Shown: positions 30,844 to 37,511 of the stretch, one piece after another
Layout: the number at the start of each line of letters is the position of its first letter
Position numbering within the stretch: position 1 is the first letter of the stretch
NCBI GenBank assembly: GCA_020631355.1
Contig: JAHDHL010000038.1
Location: forward strand, 1 to 51,262
DNA length: 51,262 bases
Direction: 5' to 3'
Source: Saprospiraceae bacterium
GTDB taxonomy: Bacteria; Bacteroidota; Bacteroidia; Chitinophagales; Saprospiraceae
Translations under genes and position numbers: made by a program
Notes under the pieces: generated by a model
Databases searched by the model: none
What the model saw: only the letters and a program-made list of their open reading frames with translations
Told to the model about the DNA's origin: nothing

Positions 30844-30884
30844 AGAAGCTGTTTTAGTTCAATGCCAGAATGCGAACAGCTTCT
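30844..30884 (+). terminator. Stem-loop 2, possible partial terminator (attenuator) after the precursor
   Basis: A perfect 10-bp inverted repeat AGAAGCTGTT (30844-30853) / AACAGCTTCT (30875-30884) with a 21-nt loop is followed by TATTTAGAAACATTTTT, a poor T-tract. In the streptolysin S operon a terminator after sagA gives more precursor mRNA than enzyme mRNA; this hairpin sits in the equivalent place. The rest of the 382-bp gap (30771-31152) holds no supported gene. Confidence 0.5.
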
Positions 30885-31118
30885 TATTTAGAAACATTTT
30901 TAGAGTATGTCAGGCTAGCATGATTGATGAAGAAATCAGAATGACTCCATCATACTCAAAACCCAAAATACTTTGTTAGATCTTTTTAGTTGAATGGGGG
31001 GATAAATACTACAAATAGATCAGTAAGATGTTCAAATTTCAGTACCTGAAAATACTGTAATAAGGGACAATCTATGTGTAATGAATTTCTTGAAACCCTT
31101 GTGCTAACAAAGTTACAA

Positions 31119-31133
31119 AGTGTTTTGAACACT
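31119..31133. promoter_or_regulatory. 15-bp palindrome just before the first enzyme gene
   Basis: AGTGTT-TTG-AACACT is a perfect inverted repeat ending 19 bp before the ATG at 31153. It shares the core TTTTGAA with the palindrome on the precursor promoter. TTG at 31099-31101 lies 18 bp before GTGTTTTG, a poor -7 match, so a weak second promoter here is possible but unproven. Confidence 0.35.
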
Positions 31134-31152
31134 ATAAAATATACATACGGAT

Positions 31153-32109
31153 ATGTTGAATCAATATGATGTTTTTTGGGATGAGGATCATAATATCTAT
31201 CAGGTTCGAACTAAGACAGATGTTTATGCTCTGGAGTTCGATAGTGAGGACAAAAAGAAATTATTCGAAAGAATGGTCGAACTGATTTCTGAAAAACCTG
31301 ACATCAAACTCAATAAGCTTTTGAGTACGCTCAAAGGGGAATATGAGGAATTTATGATTATGGATATTCTTAATGAGCTCAAGGAATATGGTTTATTATC
31401 AATGGATTACTATGTTGATTTGGCGATTAAGAATAAGGAACCCAATAACCATGAGGATCACAAGGAAAAGAAAATCCTAATTATCGGTGAGGATGCCATG
31501 ATGGATTTGTTGAAAAATGCTTTTTCCGCAGAGGGTTTCGAAAATGTGGAATGTATCAACCATAAGGCATACACCGAAAAAGAAAATAAGGTCTTTTTGG
31601 ATAATATTGACTTTTGCGTGGTGGATGGACACAACTGGAATCCGGTTGTATTGAAATCCATTAATAAGGAACTCATAAAAAGAAAGAAACCTTGGCTTTA
31701 TGTCAAAGGACTCGAGGGCGCAGAAGTAAAAGTAGGACCCATTTTCCTAGGAGGCGAATTGGGATGTTATGATTGCCTGAGAAAAAGAATCCAAAGTAAT
31801 GATGAGTTGGTTCCATATAATGCCAATTATGAGAATTATCTCATCCAGAATAATAAAACCGGACAACCTGATAAATTACCGGTTTATAAATCCAGTCTGA
31901 ATATACTGGCCAATATCGTAGTGGTGGAAGTTTCCAAATACCTTGAATTCTGGTCCGTACCTGAAACCATCGGAAATTACATCAGCCTCAATATGGTCAC
32001 GTACCAAACGGCAAGCCATACCTTGCTGAAAATACCATATTGCGAAAGTTGCAAACCTGAGATAGAATACAATCTGGCTCCATGGCTTGAGTCGGTTACA
32101 CTTACTTAA
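31153..32109 (+). CDS. TOMM E1-like leader-binding partner of the cyclodehydratase
   Basis: A 318-aa protein of the ThiF/E1-like (ocin_ThiF) family that works with YcaO: it binds the precursor leader and presents the core for ATP-dependent cyclodehydration of Cys/Ser/Thr. Residues 1-90 look like the winged-helix recognition element (KLLSTLKGEYEEFMIMDIL and a strand before it). Residues 106-112 form a beta strand (KKILIIG) of the Rossmann-like fold. Four Cys in two CxxC pairs (C205/C208 in GCYDC, C297/C300 in YCESC) should bind structural zinc. Length is near that of SagC-type proteins. It is cytoplasmic, with no signal peptide. It starts with ATG after a 382-bp gap carrying two hairpins and is followed 35 bp later by the YcaO gene. 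The split C/D arrangement resembles the sag operon and not fused TOMM clusters. Confidence 0.85.
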   Translation: MLNQYDVFWDEDHNIYQVRTKTDVYALEFDSEDKKKLFERMVELISEKPDIKLNKLLSTLKGEYEEFMIMDILNELKEYGLLSMDYYVDLAIKNKEPNNHEDHKEKKILIIGEDAMMDLLKNAFSAEGFENVECINHKAYTEKENKVFLDNIDFCVVDGHNWNPVVLKSINKELIKRKKPWLYVKGLEGAEVKVGPIFLGGELGCYDCLRKRIQSNDELVPYNANYENYLIQNNKTGQPDKLPVYKSSLNILANIVVVEVSKYLEFWSVPETIGNYISLNMVTYQTASHTLLKIPYCESCKPEIEYNLAPWLESVTLT

Positions 32110-32144
32110 GAGCCATGTCTCATTTATTTCTTTTCAAACATTAA

Positions 32145-33449
32145 ATGAAAGTTATGTTAAAGGCAAACCATGTAGTCAATTGTAAGAAAATCATTTCGAA
32201 TGAAATAGGTATCCTATCGAGGTTGGTCAAATTACCGCTGCTGAACGAGGACCCCGCCATTCGGGGATACGGCATCTGGCCTTGCGATACGAGTACCTTT
32301 TCAAGGGAAAAATTCGGAGGAAGAAGTAGTGGTTGTGGAACATCTTGGGATGAGGCCCTTTTGGGAACGGTAGGGGAGACCCTCGAAAGGTATTCCTCAG
32401 CTTTTTATGATCCTAATGAAGCTGTCTTGAGCAGTTATAAGGATTTGAAACAAAAGGCCATCCATCCGTCCGAATTCGCATTATTCCATGAGGAACAACA
32501 CAAGCACCCCAATTTCAGAATCGTACCTTTTACAGAGGATGTGGAAGTCAATTGGTTCGAAACCATCGATCTCACCAATGGGGGCGAAAAGACACTCTGT
32601 CCCGGAGCATTCATCTACCTGCCATGGACAATGGATAAGAAATGGATTAACCTGACCACATCCACAGGATTGGCAGCACATACGAATATCCACAAGGCCA
32701 TGCTCACCGGAATGTATGAGCTGATTGAAAGGGATAGTTTCACCATCACTTGGGTACAAAAATTAGTACCACCAAAGATTGTATTGTCCAAGGATGTATT
32801 ATCATATATCCATAGCATCTTTTCCAAGAAATACGAATGGCACCTATTCGATATTACCTATGATTTGGGTGAACCATCCGTATTGGGTTTCTGCGTCGGC
32901 CATGCTGATTTCGGTAAATTCATCGCAGTAGGTTCTTCCACAAGAGCGACCCTAAGGGAAGCGGTTGAGAAAACAGTCAAGGAAATCGGACAGGGAGTCG
33001 GTTATTTCAGACACCTGATGGGTGAGAAAAAGGATTGGGAGCCCAGTGATGATTTCAATGAAATCCTGGATTTCGAACAACACTCCATCTTCTATACCAA
33101 GCGTCAGGATTTATGGCATGTTTTCGAGGATTATTTCAATGCCGAGGAAACCAAGGTCGTGGATATGCATGAAGAATCGAAATTGAGTGATGTCGAGAAT
33201 CTCAGAAAGATATTCAAGACATTCAAGGATAAGAATTATAACGTACTTTTCAAGGATATCACTACACCTGATACCAGACAGATGGGCTTCTATTCCATTA
33301 GGATGTTCGTCCCACAACTGATTCAGATGGCAGGTGCATATCCGTTTTATTTCAATGGAGGAAAACGATTGTATGAGGTACCCGCAAAAATGGGGTATAC
33401 ATCCAATGATTATGCAAACCTCAATCCATATCCCCATCCATTCCCATAA
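32145..33449 (+). CDS. YcaO-family azoline-forming cyclodehydratase
   Basis: A 434-aa YcaO enzyme that activates backbone amides of the precursor with ATP to make thiazolines and oxazolines. ATP/Mg-binding motifs are visible: SSGCGTS (61-67), the Glu cluster GETLERY (77-83), STGLAAH (173-179), ELIERD (192-197) and STRATLREAVEK (265-276). The C-terminus is NPYPHPFP, with Pro at 428, 430, 432 and 434; a Pro-x-Pro tail reaching the active site is diagnostic of TOMM cyclodehydratases as opposed to other YcaO proteins. A second ATG at 32154 is possible. The downstream dehydrogenase gene lies in the same frame, separated by a single TAA with no further stop. Confidence 0.93.
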   Translation: MKVMLKANHVVNCKKIISNEIGILSRLVKLPLLNEDPAIRGYGIWPCDTSTFSREKFGGRSSGCGTSWDEALLGTVGETLERYSSAFYDPNEAVLSSYKDLKQKAIHPSEFALFHEEQHKHPNFRIVPFTEDVEVNWFETIDLTNGGEKTLCPGAFIYLPWTMDKKWINLTTSTGLAAHTNIHKAMLTGMYELIERDSFTITWVQKLVPPKIVLSKDVLSYIHSIFSKKYEWHLFDITYDLGEPSVLGFCVGHADFGKFIAVGSSTRATLREAVEKTVKEIGQGVGYFRHLMGEKKDWEPSDDFNEILDFEQHSIFYTKRQDLWHVFEDYFNAEETKVVDMHEESKLSDVENLRKIFKTFKDKNYNVLFKDITTPDTRQMGFYSIRMFVPQLIQMAGAYPFYFNGGKRLYEVPAKMGYTSNDYANLNPYPHPFP

Positions 33450-33548
33450 CAGTACATCGAAGCAGATATCCATCAAGGCCTAGTGGCTATGGAGTGGAGG
33501 CCAGTCTCCATATTATTCGCTGATGTACCAACAAAAGATAAGTATATT

Positions 33549-34415
33549 ATGATTAGTAAAATAAATGAAACGAAAGCATTCTTTGATTCCATAGACGAGG
33601 GACTTTATGGTAAGAAGAATGTCAAGGATGCCCTCGCCCTCGTTTATCACGAGAATTCAAAATTCAATGTGTATTCCCAAAGGAAACAGGGGGAGAAGAT
33701 AGGCGTTTTCTATAATCCTTATATCACCGAAAGATGTAGTCAGCCTTTCAAGCATTATCCCAATGCAGAAAAGATTGATCTCAAGGTATATGATGATTTG
33801 CCCACACCCCAAAAGGACCTGTTCGGTACGATACTGAATCGTAGGTCTGTCAGGGATTACAAACCCGACTATAAGGTTTCTGAAAGGGAACTTCACATCA
33901 TGCTGAAACATTCCTATGCCGTGACGAATCGGGTGAAGATGGATGAGGTGGATGGACATGTTGGTTTTAGGCCCATTCCATCTCCCGGAGGATTGTATTC
34001 CTTGGAAATGTACCTTGTTCTGTTCAATAGCCAAACAGGACCCGGCATCTTCCATTTCCGTCCGGATGAGATGACCCTTGAAAAGATATATGATGGTGAT
34101 ACCCTCAGCCAATTCAAGGAAATCGTTACGACAGAACCTTATATCAATATCAATACAGCCTGTGGTATGGTACTCGTTACGGGACTATACGAACGATTAT
34201 CCATAAAGTATGGTGAACGTGCTTACCGATTCATGATTCATGAATCAGGGTTCCTAGCACAGAATCTCAGTCTGATTATGGAAGCCATTGGATTGGGTTC
34301 CTGTATGGTGGGAGGTTACATAGACGATAAGGTCAATGAGATGATTGGTGTGGATGGTGTATTCGAAACCTGCCACAACATTCTAATTTTCGGAAAAAAT
34401 AAGATGGGGAAATAA
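33549..34415 (+). CDS. SagB-type FMN-dependent azoline dehydrogenase
   Basis: A nitroreductase-fold enzyme that oxidises azolines to aromatic thiazoles/oxazoles. Counting from ATG 33549 it has 288 aa. Motifs: YHENSKF, typical of the SagB N-terminal domain; NRRSVRDY, the FMN phosphate-binding Arg cluster; the PSPGGLY loop; and GERAYRFMIHESGFLAQNL with Arg/Tyr in the region of the catalytic Lys-Tyr pair of McbC. Its presence implies an azole, not only azoline, product. Start choice: the frame is also open from GTG 33483 and ATG 33489, adding up to 22 residues. ATG 33549 has an A-rich upstream context but leaves 99 bp after YcaO, so the longer form remains possible. The stop overlaps the next ATG by one base (TAATG), showing translational coupling to the transporter. 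Confidence 0.88.
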   Translation: MISKINETKAFFDSIDEGLYGKKNVKDALALVYHENSKFNVYSQRKQGEKIGVFYNPYITERCSQPFKHYPNAEKIDLKVYDDLPTPQKDLFGTILNRRSVRDYKPDYKVSERELHIMLKHSYAVTNRVKMDEVDGHVGFRPIPSPGGLYSLEMYLVLFNSQTGPGIFHFRPDEMTLEKIYDGDTLSQFKEIVTTEPYININTACGMVLVTGLYERLSIKYGERAYRFMIHESGFLAQNLSLIMEAIGLGSCMVGGYIDDKVNEMIGVDGVFETCHNILIFGKNKMGK

Positions 34416-35287
34416 TGGAACCAATTCTAAGCGTAAATCAATTGGAGTATGAAGTTGAGAAAGAACGTATTCTGAAGAATATTTCTTTCCAAGTGGATAG
34501 AGGGGATTTCTTTGCTATCCTTGGTAGCAATGGTGCAGGGAAATCAACCCTAATCGACCAGGTTACCCAGGATTTGAAACCTACTTCTGGTTCGGTGGAA
34601 TACCCGTACCATAAGACGTTCCAGAAGTTCAAGGACAACCTTGGAATCGTTTATGATTCCACCCCCTTCTATCCCATGCTCAAGGTTCAGGAAATCCTGA
34701 ACCTATTCTCCAGGATTTACAAAGTGGATTACAAGGAGAAGAATAATCTCATTGAATTCCTACAGATTGGACATATCCAAGGCCGATTATTCAATAAGTT
34801 GTCCAAGGGGGAAAGAAAGAAAGTAGGTTTATTCATCGCTTTCTGCCATCAACCCGAAGTCGTAATTCTGGATGAGCCCACAGGAGAATTGGATCCCCTG
34901 ATCAGGGATGTGATTTGGAAAAAGGTATTCCAGGATAAGGATAACGAGCGAAGCCTCATTTTTACTACCCACCAGTGGGAGGAAGCACACAGGTATGCAG
35001 ATAAGATTGCATTTATCAGCAAGGGACAAATCGTAGGGGATGTACTACACAAGGATGAGATTCTGGAAAAGGTGAAAGGTAAGAAGATTACCGTCTCCAA
35101 GGATTCCATTGATATGAATGTGGATTCCCGACTTTCCCAAGTGCAATTCCAGGAGGATGATTCCAATCTTTATTTCTTTCCGGTCAGTAGTGAGGAACGT
35201 GATTTCGTACAGTTAATCAGTAATCACACCCTTAATTTTTCCATTGAGGAAAAGAGCTTGGAAGACTATTACAAAACACTCATATAA
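34415..35287 (+). CDS. ABC transporter ATP-binding protein (TOMM exporter)
   Basis: A 290-aa ATPase that powers export of the mature peptide with the permease encoded next. Walker A is GSNGAGKST (37-45), the signature LSKGE (129-133), Walker B VVILDEPTGELD (149-160) and the switch His is in FTTHQ (His186). The segment where most ABC proteins have the Q-loop Gln reads GIVYDSTPFYPML; no Gln is seen, with Asp81 near that place. The last ~70 residues are an extra C-terminal domain, common in drug/bacteriocin exporters. Its start overlaps the dehydrogenase stop, and the permease follows 8 bp later. It resembles SagG by position. Confidence 0.92.
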   Translation: MEPILSVNQLEYEVEKERILKNISFQVDRGDFFAILGSNGAGKSTLIDQVTQDLKPTSGSVEYPYHKTFQKFKDNLGIVYDSTPFYPMLKVQEILNLFSRIYKVDYKEKNNLIEFLQIGHIQGRLFNKLSKGERKKVGLFIAFCHQPEVVILDEPTGELDPLIRDVIWKKVFQDKDNERSLIFTTHQWEEAHRYADKIAFISKGQIVGDVLHKDEILEKVKGKKITVSKDSIDMNVDSRLSQVQFQEDDSNLYFFPVSSEERDFVQLISNHTLNFSIEEKSLEDYYKTLI

Positions 35288-35295
35288 ATACGAAT

Positions 35296-36021
35296 ATGCA
35301 TTTCATTAAGATATTAGGACTGAGTACTTTTTATCAGGTGGTCATATTCACCCGATTAAAACAGGCGGTCTTTTTCAGCGTTTTCTTTCCCATATTCCTA
35401 TATGTCGTATTTAATTCGTTATGGGGAAATACAGGTTCTGAATATTCCTTTTACTTACTGACGGGGGTCATTACGATGCTGATAGCAAGTGATGGTTTTT
35501 TTGCCATCGGCCCTGTAATCAAGCAATTCTATGCCAATGGGTTCATCAAGTATGTAAAGAAAATGCCCATACATATCGTAGTGCATTTCCTTTCTCTGGT
35601 ATTGAGCCGGTTCATTCTGATTATTATCGAAATATTCTTCCTGATACTCATAGGTGTGCTGTTTTTCGGTGTCGAGATAGATGCCTATGGAGTGTTACGG
35701 ATACTGTGGGGTGGATTGATAGGATTGTCCATTTTTTCTTTTCTGGGATTGAGTCTGAGTTTCTTGGATTTGAAATCAGGTGGAGAAAGAAGTCTGACAA
35801 GTATCCTATACTTCAGTATGTTATTTACTTCCGAAGCATTCTATCCTGCAAAGATGTTGAATTCTGTCATCGGTACCATTGGTGATTATCTTCCGTTTAA
35901 TGGCTTACTCCATATCATGCGGATGGATGAATCCCCTAATTGGTTCGTGATTGCATTCTGGGTATTCGTACCCATGATGATTTTCATAATTCTCTTTAAC
36001 CGTTCAAAGGTCGCCCGATAA
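35296..36021 (+). CDS. ABC-2-type permease (TOMM exporter)
   Basis: A 241-aa inner-membrane protein with about six hydrophobic segments. The layout matches ABC-2 membrane components: an amphipathic N-terminus with TRLKQAVFFSVFFPIF, central hydrophobic helices, then SLSFLDLKSGGERSLTSILY and a final helix near WVFVPMMIFII. Together with the preceding ATPase it should form the exporter and may also confer self-resistance. One permease gene is present where the sag operon has two (SagH and SagI), so it would act as a homodimer. Confidence 0.85.
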   Translation: MHFIKILGLSTFYQVVIFTRLKQAVFFSVFFPIFLYVVFNSLWGNTGSEYSFYLLTGVITMLIASDGFFAIGPVIKQFYANGFIKYVKKMPIHIVVHFLSLVLSRFILIIIEIFFLILIGVLFFGVEIDAYGVLRILWGGLIGLSIFSFLGLSLSFLDLKSGGERSLTSILYFSMLFTSEAFYPAKMLNSVIGTIGDYLPFNGLLHIMRMDESPNWFVIAFWVFVPMMIFIILFNRSKVAR

Positions 36022-36031
36022 TTCATAAGAT

Positions 36032-36463
36032 ATGGAAACAGTATTATTAGTTACTATAACCATATTGGTACTGACTGTCCTGCATGAACTCGGTCATGTG
36101 GCTGCAGCCAAGGCATTGAACCTAAGGATATTCAAGGTCGGTGCATTGCTCCGCCCCTTTCCACACCTTTTCGTAGCTGTCGGATATCCGAAGGTGTTTT
36201 GGAAAAAATTCATTTACCTGATGGCGGGTAGTGCTGTAACACTCAGCCTGCTCCTCATTTGTTTCTTGTCCGGACAATTGGTTCTGTTGAAATGGTTGTC
36301 ATTGGCTTTTGCCTATCAGATTATTATGGAAACGAATCCATTCTATTCTGATTTTACCATCATCACGGGGATTCCCACGGATGATTATCTCTTTACAAAA
36401 AAATGGTATATCCACTTTTTTGCTTGGATGTGCATTATTATAGTTATCATTAAAATGTTTTAA
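36032..36463 (+). CDS. M50-like membrane zinc metalloprotease (leader protease or immunity candidate)
   Basis: A small, 143-aa, very hydrophobic protein. HELGH (18-22) lies in the first membrane helix, and TNPFYSD (101-107) carries the Asn-Pro...Asp pattern of the third zinc ligand in site-2-type (M50) proteases. Three or four membrane segments are evident. It sits 10 bp after the exporter permease and 3 bp before the lipoprotein gene. In the streptolysin S operon this place is held by SagE, a CPBP-type membrane protease linked to leader removal or immunity. Here an unrelated metalloprotease family appears to take that role; this is inference from position. It is shorter than typical M50 proteins and lacks a PDZ domain. 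Confidence 0.7.
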   Translation: METVLLVTITILVLTVLHELGHVAAAKALNLRIFKVGALLRPFPHLFVAVGYPKVFWKKFIYLMAGSAVTLSLLLICFLSGQLVLLKWLSLAFAYQIIMETNPFYSDFTIITGIPTDDYLFTKKWYIHFFAWMCIIIVIIKMF

Positions 36464-36466
36464 AAG

Positions 36467-37288
36467 ATGAGGTACTTACTGTTATTATTTTTTGCCCCTT
36501 TTGTGTTCATGACACAATACTCCTGTTCTTCCGCATCTGCGAAGACGACTTCAATTGATAATACTTTAGTGGAGTTCAATACTTATAAGGAGAGTAATCC
36601 TCAAAGTGATTCCGTATTGGTGAATATTGAATCCAAGGTAGAGAACGCATTCATTAAGAGTATCAGTACGAATGAAATGTCCCACATAGAGGACATGTAC
36701 AATAATCTAAAGGATTTGGACAAGGAAAAGCCCAATGACCTCATTAAGTATTGGATGGCTTACACTGCTTATAAGCAAGCGATTTGTTATATCAAGACCG
36801 GTGATAAGAAAAATAGTGAGGCCATGTGTGATAGGGGAGTGACTGATTTGAATGAAAAGGAAAAAATGAATTCTGAAGACTTCGCACTCATGTCCCACAT
36901 CCTTAGTTTTTCCATTCAGTTCCAAAGTGGATTGGGTGCCGCCAGCGTTTCGAAAAAAGTGAAGAAAAATGCAGAAAAGGCATTGAAGTTGAATGATAAG
37001 AATCTAAGGGCTTATTTCGTTTTGGGTAGTAATGATTTCTATACACCTGAAAAATATGGTGGAGGAAAGAAAACCGAAGAATACCTAACCAAGGCAATAG
37101 CATGTGATAAGCAAGTAATAAAGAGCGAATATTTTCCTTCTTGGGGAAAAGACAGTGCGTATGAGTTACTCATCAAACATTATATCAAGAAAAAGGAAAT
37201 CGAAAAGGCCAAGGAAACATTCCGAGAGGCAATCAAGGAATTCCCTAATAATTATATGATTAGCCAATTGGCTCAAAAGCTAATTTAA
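36467..37288 (+). CDS. TPR-containing lipoprotein, last gene of the TOMM operon
   Basis: A 273-aa protein with an N-terminal hydrophobic segment ending QYSCSS, a relaxed lipobox (Cys20), so probably a lipoprotein facing the periplasm. Residues from about 160 contain TPR-like helix pairs (KKNAEKALKLNDKNLRAYF, then EKYGGGKKTEEYLTKAI, then EIEKAKETFREAIKEFP). The YGGG...A(I) pattern occurs in Bacteroidota TPR proteins of unknown role. It starts 3 bp after the protease gene and is followed by a strong stem-loop, so it is part of the operon. A role in immunity or in helping the exporter reach the outer membrane is speculation. Confidence 0.75.
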   Translation: MRYLLLLFFAPFVFMTQYSCSSASAKTTSIDNTLVEFNTYKESNPQSDSVLVNIESKVENAFIKSISTNEMSHIEDMYNNLKDLDKEKPNDLIKYWMAYTAYKQAICYIKTGDKKNSEAMCDRGVTDLNEKEKMNSEDFALMSHILSFSIQFQSGLGAASVSKKVKKNAEKALKLNDKNLRAYFVLGSNDFYTPEKYGGGKKTEEYLTKAIACDKQVIKSEYFPSWGKDSAYELLIKHYIKKKEIEKAKETFREAIKEFPNNYMISQLAQKLI

Positions 37289-37328
37289 TATCAACCCTAA
37301 TGGGTTTATTGAAAACTAGCATTACCTA

Positions 37329-37367
37329 AAATGTGATGGAATAGCAAATCGTTATTCCATCACATTT
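37329..37367. terminator. Operon-ending stem-loop
   Basis: A perfect 15-bp inverted repeat AAATGTGATGGAATA / TATTCCATCACATTT with a 9-nt loop begins 40 bp after the lipoprotein stop. There is no long T-tract, but the A-rich and T-rich flanks could serve termination on either strand. Confidence 0.75.
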
Positions 37368-37373
37368 ATTCCT

Positions 37374-37403
37374 TTCGGTTCTCTCAGATTCCAAAGAACC
37401 GAA
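37374..37403. repeat. Second inverted repeat after the TOMM operon
   Basis: TTCGGTTCT (37374-37382) and AGAACCGAA (37395-37403) form a perfect 9-bp stem with a 12-nt loop, seven bases after the first hairpin. It may back up termination or be a regulatory site for the receptor gene downstream. No clear promoter was found in the remainder of 37289-37511. Confidence 0.5.
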
Positions 37404-37511
37404 TACCTATCCCAATGATTTTTTTCACCAAGCACCACCAAATAGTCATACTATTTAATTGACTTTAATGCCTTGTGTTTTTTCCTGCATTAAGGTTTAA
37501 ATCATTCATTT

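Noticed and set aside
30686-30979. 97-codon plus-strand frame overlapping the precursor core
   Set aside because: It reads the Cys codons and the 9-bp GGD repeat out of frame (poly-Leu then poly-Arg) and runs through both hairpins. The precursor frame explains the sequence better.
31074-31169. 31-codon frame just upstream of and overlapping the E1-like gene, as a second precursor candidate
   Set aside because: It has only one Cys, no Cys/Ser/Thr-rich core and no leader-like pattern, and it overlaps the next start.
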